From NCBI RefSeq assembly GCF_030816965.1, contig NZ_JAUSYQ010000002.1, positions 5,615,501-5,679,500 on the forward strand: a DNA stretch of 64,000 nucleotides, in the 5' to 3' direction. Positions 1-7,893 of this stretch are shown in pieces. Both the position numbers and the translations under genes were made by a program. Numbering within the stretch: the stretch's first letter is position 1; the number at the start of each line of letters is the position of its first letter. The notes under the pieces are model-generated. The model made no database searches and had not been told where the DNA came from. It saw only the letters and a list, made by a program, of their open reading frames with translations. This stretch comes from Streptomyces canus (GTDB lineage: Bacteria > Actinomycetota > Actinomycetes > Streptomycetales > Streptomycetaceae).

Positions 1-684
1 CAACACCTCCGGGCGCACCATGTTCACGACGATCCGGCCCACGGGAAGGTGGGCCGCCCTCAACTCCGCGATGCCGTCCGCGGTCTCCTGGACGGGCATC
101 TCCTCCAAGAGCGTCACCAGGTGGACGGCCGTCTCCTTGGACTTCAGCACCCGCATCACGGCCTGCGCCTGATTGTGTATCGGGCCGATCTTGGCGAGCC
201 CCGCGACCTCGTCGTTGACGTTCAGGAAGCGGGTGATACGGCCCGTGGGGGGCGCGTCCATCACGACGTAGTCGTAGGCGAAGCGGCCGGACTTGTCCTT
301 GCGGCGGACCGCCTCGCACGCCTTGCCCGTCAGGAGGACGTCTCTGAGGCCGGGTGCGATGGTGGTGGCGAAGTCGATGGCGCCGAGCTTCTTCAGGGCG
401 CGCCCCGCTCCGCCGAGTTTGTAGAACATCTGGAGGTAGTCCAGAAGGGCCAGTTCGGGGTCGATGGCCAGGGCGTACACCTCCCCGCCCCCCGGAGCGA
501 CGGCGATCCTCCGCTCCTCGTAGGGCAGCGCCTCGGTTTCGAAGAGCTGCGCGATTCCCTGGCGGCCCTCTACCTCGACGAGAAGCGTCCGCTTCCCCTC
601 GGTGGCGAGGGCCAGCGCGAGGGCTGCGGCGACCGTGGTCTTTCCGGTCCCGCCCTTGCCGCTGACGACCTGGAGCCTGCTCAC
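1..684 (-). CDS. ArsA-family (anion-pump-like) ATPase, 3' end cut by window edge
   Basis: Cytoplasmic P-loop ATPase of the ArsA/Get3/MinD class. The first 228 residues are visible and the C-terminus lies left of the window. A deviant Walker A of the ArsA type (GKGGTGKTT, about residues 9-17) directly follows a hydrophobic strand, and a switch-like DAPPTGR motif sits near residue 140. The GTG start at 684 gives the expected short N-terminus MSRLQVVSGKGG. In actinomycetes a pair of such ATPases sits beside wblA; the role is unproven and arsenite transport should not be assumed. It is transcribed away from the DUF4177 gene. No frame disruption is seen. Confidence 0.85.
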   Translation of the reverse strand, partial: MSRLQVVSGKGGTGKTTVAAALALALATEGKRTLLVEVEGRQGIAQLFETEALPYEERRIAVAPGGGEVYALAIDPELALLDYLQMFYKLGGAGRALKKLGAIDFATTIAPGLRDVLLTGKACEAVRRKDKSGRFAYDYVVMDAPPTGRITRFLNVNDEVAGLAKIGPIHNQAQAVMRVLKSKETAVHLVTLLEEMPVQETADGIAELRAAHLPVGRIVVNMVRPEVL

Positions 685-727
685 GTATTCGAGCGTAACC
701 AGTCGGCGGCGAAGCTAAGCAGGGGGC

Positions 728-736
728 TGTGGATAA
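728..736 (-). promoter_or_regulatory. DnaA-box-like 9-mer
   Basis: The reverse strand reads TTATCCACA, the canonical DnaA box, in the gap between the divergent ArsA-like ATPase and DUF4177 genes. It is a single copy, so it is not an origin. A functional role in titrating DnaA or in regulation is only inference. Confidence 0.35.
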
Positions 737-752
737 CGCGGCACGGGCCGTG

Positions 753-790
753 GGTGAGCAGCGGCTGAAAGCCGGTGGTGAGCAGCGGCT
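753..790 (+). repeat. short direct repeat upstream of DUF4177 gene
   Basis: The 14-mer GGTGAGCAGCGGCT occurs at 753-766 and again at 777-790, a 24-base period, each followed by A/G-rich AAAG. The second copy lies just upstream of the start at 803. It could be a local duplication or a tandem operator. Confidence 0.5.
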
Positions 791-802
791 AAAGTCGGCC
801 GC

Positions 803-967
803 ATGACCAAGAAGTGGGAATACGCGACCGTTCCGCTGCTCGTCCACGCCACGAAGCAGATTCTGGACACCTGGGGCGAGGACGGGTGGGAGCTCGTGCA
901 GGTCGTGCCCGGGCCCAACAACCCCGAGCAGCTGGTGGCGTACCTGAAGCGGGAGAAGACGGCGTGA
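803..967 (+). CDS. DUF4177 domain-containing small protein
   Basis: A 54-residue protein beginning MTKKWEYATVPLL and containing GWELVQVVP, the signature of the DUF4177 family (WEY...GWELV). The function is unknown. Its stop codon overlaps the GTG start of the RidA gene (GTGA at 964-967), so the two are translationally coupled. The start is the only ATG that preserves the family N-terminus. It is a soluble protein without a signal peptide, usually found beside this RidA protein in streptomycetes. Confidence 0.85.
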   Translation: MTKKWEYATVPLLVHATKQILDTWGEDGWELVQVVPGPNNPEQLVAYLKREKTA

Positions 968-1434
968 GCGGGGCGGTCGAGGCGCGGCTCGCGGAGCTGG
1001 GGCTGACGCTGCCGGCGGTGGTGCCGCCGCTGGCCGCGTATCAGCCGGCCGTGCAGTCGGGTGTGTACGTGTACACCTCCGGTCAGCTGCCCATGGTCGA
1101 CGGCAAGCTTCCCGTCACCGGGAAGGTGGGCGCGGAGGTCACGGCCGAGGAGGCGAAGGCGCTGGCCCGCACGTGTGCGCTGAACGCGCTGGCGGCGGTG
1201 AAGTCGGTCGCGGGTGACCTTGACCGGATCGCGCGCGTGGTGAAGGTCGTGGGGTTCGTGGCGTCGGCCTCGGACTTCACGGGTCAGCCAGGTGTGATCA
1301 ACGGCGCGAGTGAGCTGCTGGGCGAGGTGCTGGGCGACAAGGGCGTCCACGCGCGCAGTGCGGTGGGTGTCGCTGTGCTGCCGCTGGACGCGCCCGTCGA
1401 GGTCGAGGTGCAGGTGGAGCTGGTCACCGCTTGA
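964..1434 (+). CDS. RidA/YjgF/UK114-family protein (predicted enamine/imine deaminase)
   Basis: A 156-residue RidA-like protein. The family hydrolyses reactive 2-aminoacrylate and related enamines to keto acids and ammonia. Visible family features are VYTSGQLPM near residues 38-46, the helix with ALNALAAVKSVAG, the conserved RIARVVKVVGFV strand and the C-terminal VEVEVQVELV. The length is nearer the longer (about 150 residue) actinobacterial subgroup than the 130-residue classical RidA. The GTG start overlaps the preceding DUF4177 stop by four bases, which supports an operon. Confidence 0.85.
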   Translation: MSGAVEARLAELGLTLPAVVPPLAAYQPAVQSGVYVYTSGQLPMVDGKLPVTGKVGAEVTAEEAKALARTCALNALAAVKSVAGDLDRIARVVKVVGFVASASDFTGQPGVINGASELLGEVLGDKGVHARSAVGVAVLPLDAPVEVEVQVELVTA

Positions 1435-1471
1435 TGCGGGTGCCTGCGGCGCCTGTGCGGGTTCGGTGAGG

Positions 1472-1610
1472 GTGCGCGTAGCGCCTGCGGTTTCGTCGTG
1501 GGTCGGGGGCGGGGTGTCCGTCCTCGGTCCGGCGGCTCGGCCGCTCCAACAGTGTTCTGTGACGGACCCCGGCGCCGCGGGGTCGATGGGAGTGCGCGTA
1601 GCGCCTGCGG
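1472..1610 (+). repeat. 19-bp direct repeat pair in 313-bp intergenic region
   Basis: The 19-mer GTGCGCGTAGCGCCTGCGG occurs at 1472-1490 and at 1592-1610, exactly 120 bases apart, both followed by a TTCGT-containing tail. It lies in the 1435-1747 gap between the RidA and NUDIX genes, where no gene is supported. It resembles dispersed GC-rich palindromic repeats of Streptomyces; GCGCGTAGCGC is itself nearly palindromic. Confidence 0.6.
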
Positions 1611-1747
1611 CTTCGTTCGTGGCTCATTTGCGGCTACCGCGGGCGCGACCAGCCACAACGGACCCGCAGCCGCCGGACGACCCGACCGGCACCTCCGCAA
1701 GGCGCCCGGCCCTCGAACATCCGCTCCCCAAGAGTTAGCCTCCGCCC

Positions 1748-2617
1748 ATGGCAAACGGGCAGTGGTACCCAGCGGAATGGCCGGACCGCATCCGCGCGCT
1801 CGCGGACGGCTCGCTTCAGCCGGCCGTGCCCAGACGCGCCGCCACGGTGATGCTGCTGAAGGACGGGCCGACCGGAACCGTTGTGCACATGTTGCGCAGG
1901 CGAGCCTCCATGGCCTTCGCGGGAGGCGCTTACGCCTATCCCGGCGGCGGAGTCGACCCCCGTGACGACGAGCACCACATCCACTGGGCGGGCCCCACGC
2001 GCGCGTGGTGGGCGGCTCGGTTCGGGGTGGACGAGACGACGGCCCAGGCGATCGTCTGCGCGGCCGTGCGGGAGACGTACGAGGAGGCGGGTGTCCTGCT
2101 CGCCGGGCCGACGCCCGAGTCGGTGGTCGGTGACACCACGGGCGCCGAATGGGAGGCGGACCGTGCCGCTCTCGTGGCCCGGGAGCTCTCCTTCGCCGAG
2201 TTCCTGGAGCGCCGGGGGCTGGTCCTGCGGTCGGATCTGCTCGGGGCCTGGACCCGCTGGATCACCCCCGAGTTCGAACCCCGCCGTTACGACACCTGGT
2301 TCTTCGTCGCCGCCCTCCCCGAGGGGCAGCGCACACGCAACGCCTCCACGGAGGCCGACCGCACGGTGTGGATCCGGCCCCAGGACGCGGCGGACGGCTA
2401 CGACAAGGGCGAGCTGCTCATGATGCCGCCCACCATCGCCACACTGCGGCAGCTCACCGCGTACGGCACCGCCGCCGACGCGCTCGCCGCCGCGCCCGAC
2501 CGTGACCTGACCCCTGTGCTCGCCCAGGCCCGGCTGGTGGACGGCGAGATCGTGCTCTCCTGGCCGGGGCACGACGAGTTCACCAAACACATCCCGACCG
2601 GTGGAGCCTCCGCATGA
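1748..2617 (+). CDS. NUDIX hydrolase (NUDT19-like)
   Basis: A 289-residue NUDIX hydrolase expected to cleave a nucleoside diphosphate linked to another moiety, with Mg2+. An extended Nudix box is visible: a PGGGVD glycine loop at about residues 65-70 and, after an inserted segment, RETYEEAG at about 108-115 carrying the metal-binding glutamates. The long insert between the glycines and the REXXEE motif is typical of the NUDT19/RP2p-type subfamily. It overlaps the downstream metallo-hydrolase by four bases (ATGA at 2614-2617), so the two probably act in one operon. The substrate is not determinable from sequence. Confidence 0.85.
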   Translation: MANGQWYPAEWPDRIRALADGSLQPAVPRRAATVMLLKDGPTGTVVHMLRRRASMAFAGGAYAYPGGGVDPRDDEHHIHWAGPTRAWWAARFGVDETTAQAIVCAAVRETYEEAGVLLAGPTPESVVGDTTGAEWEADRAALVARELSFAEFLERRGLVLRSDLLGAWTRWITPEFEPRRYDTWFFVAALPEGQRTRNASTEADRTVWIRPQDAADGYDKGELLMMPPTIATLRQLTAYGTAADALAAAPDRDLTPVLAQARLVDGEIVLSWPGHDEFTKHIPTGGASA

Positions 2618-3444
2618 CCGACGCCGCAGCCCTCCCCGGCCGGCCGCGGGGAGGGGTCCTCTCAGGCCCCGCCACCCGGCGGGCCGTCAACGTCCTCGCG
2701 CCCAACGCATCCGCGATGACCCTGGACGGGACGAACACCTGGATCCTGTCGGAGCCGGATTCGGAGCTGGCGGTCGTCGTCGACCCCGGCCCGCTCGACG
2801 AGGGGCATCTCCGCGCGGTCGTCGACACGGCCGAGGCCGCAGGCAGGCGCGTCGCCCTCACCCTGCTCACCCACGGCCACCCCGACCACGCCGAAGGTGC
2901 CGCCCGCTTCGCCGAGCTGACCGGGACAAAGGTGCGGGCCCTCGACCCGGCGCTGCGGCTGGGAGACGAAGGGCTCGGCGCCGGAGACGTGGTGCGCGTC
3001 GGTGGCCTGGAACTCAGGGTCGTGCCCACTCCCGGGCACACCGCCGACTCGCTCTGCTTCCATCTCCCGGCCGATCAGGCCGTCCTGACCGGTGACACCG
3101 TCCTGGGGCGCGGCACGACCGTCGTGGCTCATCCCGACGGCCGTCTGGGCGACTATCTGGACTCGCTGCGGCGGCTGAGGTCCCTGACGGTCGACGACGG
3201 CGTCCACACCGTCCTGCCGGGCCACGGCCCCGTCCTGGAGGATGCCCAGGGTGTCGTCGAGTTCTATCTCGCCCACCGGGCCCATCGGCTCGCCCAGGTC
3301 GAGACGGCCGTGGAGAACGGATACCGCACGCCCGGTGCCGTCGTAGAACATGTGTACGCAGATGTGAACCGGGCGCTCTGGCCCGCCGCCGAGCTGTCGG
3401 TGCGGGCCCAGCTGGAGTACCTGGAGGAGCACGGGCTCATCTAG
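2614..3444 (+). CDS. MBL-fold metallo-hydrolase (LACTB2/glyoxalase II-like)
   Basis: A 276-residue metallo-beta-lactamase-fold protein. The zinc-binding HGHPDH motif is at residues 87-92, with the downstream PTPGHT and GDTV segments and a terminal PGHGP motif that supply the remaining ligands. Such proteins hydrolyse thioesters or phosphodiesters, or act as LACTB2-like ribonucleases. The start ATG overlaps the NUDIX stop. It is convergent with the nucleotidyltransferase gene, whose stop lies eight bases inside this reading frame. Confidence 0.87.
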   Translation: MTDAAALPGRPRGGVLSGPATRRAVNVLAPNASAMTLDGTNTWILSEPDSELAVVVDPGPLDEGHLRAVVDTAEAAGRRVALTLLTHGHPDHAEGAARFAELTGTKVRALDPALRLGDEGLGAGDVVRVGGLELRVVPTPGHTADSLCFHLPADQAVLTGDTVLGRGTTVVAHPDGRLGDYLDSLRRLRSLTVDDGVHTVLPGHGPVLEDAQGVVEFYLAHRAHRLAQVETAVENGYRTPGAVVEHVYADVNRALWPAAELSVRAQLEYLEEHGLI

Positions 3445-4262
3445 GGGCCTTCGTGCCGTGCACACGCGTGTACTCGTCCGCCAGCCAGGGGCCCAGATCG
3501 TCGACATATGTCCGCAGTACGGCCGTGTCGGCGGTCGGGGTGTGTCCCAGGACGGCTGCCGTGCGTAGCTGCTCGGCGCGCTGCGGGTAGTACGCGCCGA
3601 AGACCTCCGCCATCTCTCCCAGATCGCTCGTCCAGCCGTTCCAGCGGGGCATGACCAGGGTGAACGCGGTGCGGACCAGGTGGCGGGACATGAAGCGGAC
3701 GAGGCGGGTCCGGGTCTTGTCGGAGTCCGCCTCCTCGATCCGTTCGCGCCAGCGGGGGAGCAGGAGGGCGAGGTCGCCGTTCGTCTCGCGGGCCAGGAGG
3801 GTGTCGGGGCGGTAGCGGGGGAGGTACTCCGCCAGGTCGTCGCCGAGCAGCGGGGTGCACAGACAGGCCACGAACCAGCCCAGGTCGTGCCGCTCCAGCT
3901 CGCTCAGCAGGAGATCCCGGCTGTACAGCAGCGTTCCGACGCCGTCGATCTGCGGGAACTCCTTGTCGAGCGCCTCCCCGAGCTCCCGTACGCCCTGCCG
4001 GGTCCGCGTCGGTCGGTTCGTCCTGCAGGGCGAGCAGGAGGTCGAGGTCGCTGCGGCCCACGCGCGCGGTGCCGCGCGGGATCGAGCCGTAGAGGTACGC
4101 GCTGTGCAGTCTCGGCCCGAACAGGTCCAGCACCCGGTCGCGGGCGGCCGCGACGACCGGGTGGAAGGGCTGCGGGATCCGTCCGAGGGAGCCCTCGCGC
4201 TCGATGTAGCCCTGGGCGTCGAGGCCCTTGCGGGCGATGGGGGGAACGTTTTCGGCGGCCAT
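3437..4262 (-). CDS. Nucleotidyltransferase-domain protein, split by one apparent frameshift
   Basis: The N-terminal part (from ATG at 4262) reads through YLYGSIPRGTARVGRSDLDLLL, a MNT-type nucleotidyltransferase core (GSxxRG...SDxDL), then falls out of frame. The rest (VRELGEALDKEF... to HGTKAPR) continues in the next frame to the stop at 3437. Removing one G/C from the run near 3997-4005 restores a single protein of about 274 residues; the span is 3n+1 bases. Both halves look conserved and uninterrupted, so a sequencing error or a very recent mutation is likelier than old decay. The family transfers nucleotidyl groups (aminoglycoside-adenylyltransferase-like or antitoxin-like); the substrate is unknown. 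Overlap ends tail to tail with the MBL gene. Confidence 0.7.
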
Positions 4263-4927
4263 GGGATCACTGTGCCTGCGGGCGGGCCCGGGGACAGCTC
4301 ATTTACGGCCCTGGACGGACCGTGTGGGGCCGAACGTGGTCGGCGCCGGTGGAAGCCGGTGGAAGCCCGCGGAAGACGCGCAGGGGGCGTGAGGCGCCGC
4401 GAGAGCGACAAGGGGTGGCGATCACGTCGCCGGACATGGCGGCAGGCAGGCCGGATCCGATACCGCCCGGCCGACGGCGAGCCACGAGCCGGCCGTCGGC
4501 GGGGTCGAGAACGGCGAGACGGTCGCCCCGGCGATGCACGAACAGGAACCAGCCGGGGTGGCCAGGGGGAGCAGGAGGGGATCGCGCCTCCTTGTCCGAG
4601 GGGAACGAGACTGCCCCGGTGCTGGGTCCGGTTGGTTCAGGCGAGCGTGCCCAGGGCCGGGCCGAGGGCGGTGACGCCGACGCGCCCTGGGCGGGCGGCG
4701 CCGTCTTCGTGGCGCGGTACCGCCTCGCGGCCGCCCCGGACGTCGGCAGCGCCACCGCGACGACGTCCTCGCCGTGCGTGCTCCTCTGGGGACCGGTCGA
4801 AGCCGACGTCCATGACGGGCCGGCGGTGTGTCGCCAAGGCCGCTCTCGCCCTGCGATGTCCACCGCCCGTGCCGTCGGACCGACCCCGGCGCCCCGTCCT
4901 CGCGGATGCCCACCCCTGGCGACGCGA
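4263..4927. other. about 660-bp region with no supportable gene
   Basis: Between the nucleotidyltransferase start and the crp terminator several frames stay open on both strands, but none has a convincing start, ribosome site or recognisable domain. A minus-strand frame contains a mildly protein-like stretch (GWFLFVHRRGDRLAVLDPAD, near 4510-4570) that may be a relic. A short tandem GGTGGAAGCC duplication lies near 4345-4365. I call no gene here. Confidence 0.5.
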
Positions 4928-4957
4928 GAAGGGCCCCGCCGTGCGGCAGGGCCCTTC
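4928..4957 (-). terminator. Hairpin terminator downstream of crp
   Basis: A 13-base stem (GAAGGGCCCCGCC at 4928-4940 paired with 4945-4957, one mismatch) closes a 4-base loop, 22 bases beyond the crp stop. It lacks a long U-tract, as is usual in Streptomyces. Confidence 0.75.
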
Positions 4958-4979
4958 GAAGTCGTACGACGACCTGCGC

Positions 4980-5654
4980 TCAGCGCGAGCGCTTGGCGAG
5001 CCTTTCGACGTCCAGGAGGATCACCGCGCGGGCCTCCAGGCGCAGCCATCCGCGCTGGGCGAAGTCCGCGAGGGCCTTGTTGACCGTTTCGCGGGAGGCG
5101 CCGACCAGTTGGGCGAGCTCCTCCTGCGTGAGGTCGTGGACGACGTGGATGCCCTCCTCGGACTGCACGCCGAAGCGGCGGGAGAGGTCGAGCAGGGCGC
5201 GGGCCACGCGGCCGGGGACGTCCGAGAAGACCAGGTCGGACATCGCGTCGTTGGTGCGGCGCAGACGGCGGGCGACGGCGCGCAGGAGCGCGGTGGCCAC
5301 CTCGGGGCGGGCGTTCAGCCAGGGCTGCAGGTCGCCGTGGCCGAGGCCCAGCAGCTTGACCTCGGTCAGCGCGGTGGCGGTCGCGGTGCGCGGGCCAGGG
5401 TCGAACAGGGACAGTTCGCCGATGAGTTCGCCGGGGCCGACCACGGCGAGCATGTTCTCGCGGCCATCGGGGGAGGTGCGGTGGAGCTTGACCTTCCCCT
5501 CGGTGACGACGTAGAGCCGGTCTCCCGGGTCGCCCTCGTGGAACAGCGAGTCGCCGCGCGCGAGGGTCACCTCACTCATGGAGGCGCGGAGCTCCGCGGA
5601 CTGCTCGTCGTCGAGAGCCGCGAAGAGCGGGTTGCGCCGGAGGACGTCGTCCAC
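4980..5654 (-). CDS. crp: Crp/Fnr-family global regulator Crp
   Basis: A 224-residue cAMP-receptor-protein homologue, the same length as S. coelicolor Crp (recalled SCO3571). The N-terminal cyclic-nucleotide-binding jelly roll spans about residues 10-125 (GDSLFHEGDPGDRLYVV, GELIGELSLFD, the PRTATATAL phosphate-binding segment). A long helix follows, then a C-terminal winged helix with LTQEELAQLVGASRETVNK. The GTG at 5654 was chosen because it gives MDDVLRRNPLFAAL, the usual N-terminus; the open frame upstream is shadow. In Streptomyces Crp controls germination, primary precursor supply and antibiotic production. It is divergent from nth with a Crp-like site in between, suggesting autoregulation. 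Confidence 0.95.
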   Translation of the reverse strand: MDDVLRRNPLFAALDDEQSAELRASMSEVTLARGDSLFHEGDPGDRLYVVTEGKVKLHRTSPDGRENMLAVVGPGELIGELSLFDPGPRTATATALTEVKLLGLGHGDLQPWLNARPEVATALLRAVARRLRRTNDAMSDLVFSDVPGRVARALLDLSRRFGVQSEEGIHVVHDLTQEELAQLVGASRETVNKALADFAQRGWLRLEARAVILLDVERLAKRSR

Positions 5655-5693
5655 GAGTTCTCTCCTTGTCGACCTGCTCAGGGGATCTTGTTC

Positions 5694-5710
5694 CCCCTTG
5701 GTACCAGGGG
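5694..5710. promoter_or_regulatory. Palindrome in crp leader
   Basis: CCCCTTGGTACCAGGGG is an inverted repeat with one unpaired base (core TGGTACCA), 40 bases upstream of the crp start. It could be an operator or an mRNA hairpin near the 5' end. Confidence 0.4.
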
Positions 5711-5744
5711 ACCGTGGTGCCCATTTTGCCGGACGGTCCAAACA

Positions 5745-5758
5745 GTGTGATCTGTCAC
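5745..5758. promoter_or_regulatory. Crp-type operator in crp/nth divergent region
   Basis: GTGTGATCTGTCAC fits the Streptomyces Crp motif GTG-N6-GNCAC exactly, and the wider TGTGATCTGTCACA is a perfect dyad. It lies 90 bases upstream of crp and 104 upstream of nth, so it could mediate crp autoregulation, nth control, or both. Confidence 0.7.
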
Positions 5759-5861
5759 AAGGATGCCGCACACATGTCCCGGGGTACGCGGCAGGGGTCC
5801 AATTGGGGGCCGGACTTCGAGGTCCGGGGCGGATGTCAGTGCCGGGCCCTAGGCTGGCCGG

Positions 5862-6911
5862 GTGTCCAAAACGCCGGTGAGAGCACAGGCCAAGGGGGCT
5901 GGACGGGTGGTTGTACGTCGAGATTCCGCTGTGGGCGAACAGGGCGCCGGGGGCGGAAAGAAAACGGCAAAAGCGGCAGGGAAGGCTCCGGTGGAGAAGA
6001 GGGCTTCGGCGAAGAAAGCGGCTCCCGTGAGGAAGGCCGCCGCCGTGAAGAAAGCGACCGTCGCTCCCAAGAAGGCGGCGGCCCCGGTGAAGAAGGCCTC
6101 GGCCACGAAGACGGTCGCCGTGAAGTCCCCGCGGAACGAGTCGCGGACCGCCCTCGTCCGCCGTGCCCGGCGCATCAACCGCGAGCTTGCGGAGGTGTTT
6201 CCGTACGCTCACCCCGAGTTGGACTTCGAGAATCCCTTCCAGCTGATCGTGGCGACGGTCCTGTCCGCGCAGACCACCGACCTGAGGGTCAATCAGACGA
6301 CCCCCGCGCTGTTCGCCAAGTACCCGACCCCCGAGGATCTGGCCGCGGCCAACCCCGAGGAGGTCGAGGAGATCCTCCGGCCGACCGGGTTCTTCCGAGC
6401 CAAGACCAAGTCGGTGATAGGGCTGTCCAAGGCCCTCGTGGAGAACTTCGGCGGTGAGGTCCCGGGGCGGCTCGAGGACCTCGTCACGCTGCCCGGTGTG
6501 GGCCGCAAGACCGCCTTCGTCGTCCTCGGCAACGCCTTCGGGCGGCCCGGCGTCACCGTCGACACGCACTTCATGCGACTGGTCAGGCGCTGGCAGTGGA
6601 CCGACGAGACCGACCCGGACAAGATCGAGGCCGCCGTCACCGCGCTCTTCCCCAAGAGCGACTGGACGGACCTGTCGCACCACGTCATCTGGCACGGCCG
6701 TCGTATCTGCCACGCCCGCAAGCCCGCCTGCGGCGCCTGCCCCATCACCCCGCTCTGCCCGGCCTACGGCGAGGGCGAGACGGACCCGGAGAAGGCGAAG
6801 AAGCTCCTCAAGTACGAGAAGGGCGGCTTCCCCGGACAGCGGCTGAACCCGCCGCAGGCCTATCTGGACGCCGGAGGCAAGGCCGCACTGCCACTGGGGG
6901 CCTCCGAGTGA
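5862..6911 (+). CDS. nth: Endonuclease III (DNA glycosylase/AP lyase) with Lys/Ala-rich N-terminal tail
   Basis: A base-excision-repair enzyme that removes oxidised pyrimidines and nicks AP sites. The catalytic domain starts near residue 88; the HhH motif LPGVGRKTA carries the catalytic lysine, and [11 protein letters not shown] carries the catalytic aspartate. The [4Fe-4S] ligands are the four cysteines in [17 protein letters not shown]. The first 85 residues are an extension of repeated KKA/KAA units resembling histone H1 tails, giving 349 residues against about 211 in E. coli Nth. The tail probably adds nonspecific DNA affinity. The GTG start at 5862 keeps the tail, whose codon pattern supports coding. 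It is divergent from crp. Confidence 0.93.
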   Translation: MSKTPVRAQAKGAGRVVVRRDSAVGEQGAGGGKKTAKAAGKAPVEKRASAKKAAPVRKAAAVKKATVAPKKAAAPVKKASATKTVAVKSPRNESRTALVRRARRINRELAEVFPYAHPELDFENPFQLIVATVLSAQTTDLRVNQTTPALFAKYPTPEDLAAANPEEVEEILRPTGFFRAKTKSVIGLSKALVENFGGEVPGRLEDLVTLPGVGRKTAFVVLGNAFGRPGVTVDTHFMRLVRRWQWTDETDPDKIEAAVTALFPKSDWTDLSHHVIWHGRRICHARKPACGACPITPLCPAYGEGETDPEKAKKLLKYEKGGFPGQRLNPPQAYLDAGGKAALPLGASE

Positions 6912-6967
6912 GGATGCGGAGGGCGCGGCCGGGAGGTTCGGCGCGGGTCGGCGGGCCGGACCGGGAG

Positions 6968-7010
6968 GCCGGGGCTGCCCGTGCGGTGCGGCCGGTCGGG
7001 CAGCCCCGGC
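6968..7010 (+). terminator. Hairpin terminator downstream of nth
   Basis: A perfect 14-base inverted repeat (GCCGGGGCTGCCCG at 6968-6981 and 6997-7010) with a 15-base loop lies 57 bases after the nth stop. Confidence 0.75.
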
Positions 7011-7077
7011 ACCGCTGTGCGGTGCGGCCGGAACGATCTAGGGCCCGTCAGGCGTTGAGCGATGCAGGACGACGGGG

Positions 7078-7773
7078 GTGGCGATGACACGGGCGAGCCA
7101 TACGAAGGGCGTGACGCTCAGCACGGACGGCCTGCCGAGCTGGCTGGACCCGGTGGTGCACGCCGTGGAGACGGTCGAGCCGCTGCAGCTGAGCCGCTTT
7201 CTGCCGCCGGCGAACGGCGCGGGCCGGCAGTCGGCCGTGTTGATCCTGTTCGGCGAGGGCGAACGCGGCCCCGAGCTGCTGCTCATGGAGCGGGCGAGCT
7301 CGCTCAGGTCGCACGCCGGGCAGCCGTCGTTCCCCGGCGGCGCGCTCGATCCGGAGGACGGCGATCCTCATGGCGACGGGCCGCTGCGGGCCGCCCTGCG
7401 CGAGGCCGAGGAGGAGACCGGCCTCGACCCCTCCGGCGTCCAGCTGTTCGGCGTGCTGCCCAAGCTGTACATCCCGGTCAGCGGCTTCGTGGTGACCCCG
7501 GTGCTGGGCTGGTGGCGCGAGCCGACCCCGGTCGGGGTCGTCGATCCGAATGAAACCGCCCGCGTCTTCACCGTTCCCGTGGCGGATCTCACTGACCCCG
7601 ACAACCGTGCGACGACCGTCCATCCCAGCGGCCACCGAGGTCCGGCATTCCTGGTCGAATCGGCCCTTGTCTGGGGCTTCACCGCCGGAATCATCGACCG
7701 ACTCCTGCACTATGCGGGCTGGGAGCGCCCCTGGGACCGCGAGAAGCAGGTCCCGCTCGACTGGCGCGCGTGA
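7078..7773 (+). CDS. CoA pyrophosphatase-like NUDIX hydrolase
   Basis: A 231-residue NUDIX hydrolase of the NUDT7/CoAse type, predicted to cleave coenzyme A or its esters to phosphopantetheine and 3',5'-ADP. The CoA-family signature LLMERASSLRSHAGQPSFPG lies just before the Nudix glycines, followed by the catalytic REAEEETG near residue 110. The GTG at 7078 has an upstream AGGA at a good distance; the ATG at 7084 is the alternative and changes only two residues. It is 120 bases upstream of the marP-like gene in the same direction, probably one operon. Confidence 0.87.
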   Translation: MAMTRASHTKGVTLSTDGLPSWLDPVVHAVETVEPLQLSRFLPPANGAGRQSAVLILFGEGERGPELLLMERASSLRSHAGQPSFPGGALDPEDGDPHGDGPLRAALREAEEETGLDPSGVQLFGVLPKLYIPVSGFVVTPVLGWWREPTPVGVVDPNETARVFTVPVADLTDPDNRATTVHPSGHRGPAFLVESALVWGFTAGIIDRLLHYAGWERPWDREKQVPLDWRA

Positions 7774-7893
7774 CAGGGTGAACCCCGTGTTGTGTCTTTT
7801 CGGGGGGCGCTGTATCCGATTGCCGCTTCGCGGCGGGCCGGACCCCCGGCCGACCTGTGGTGAACGCGAAGTGATGAGGCGAGGCTCGAACCG

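Noticed and set aside
4303..5049. A 248-residue minus-strand gene upstream of crp
   Set aside because: No ribosome site, no domain, and it overlaps the crp terminator and 3' end.
4980..6713. Long minus-strand frame extending upstream of crp
   Set aside because: Only the part below 5654 has domain content; the rest is antisense to nth and stays open because of high GC.
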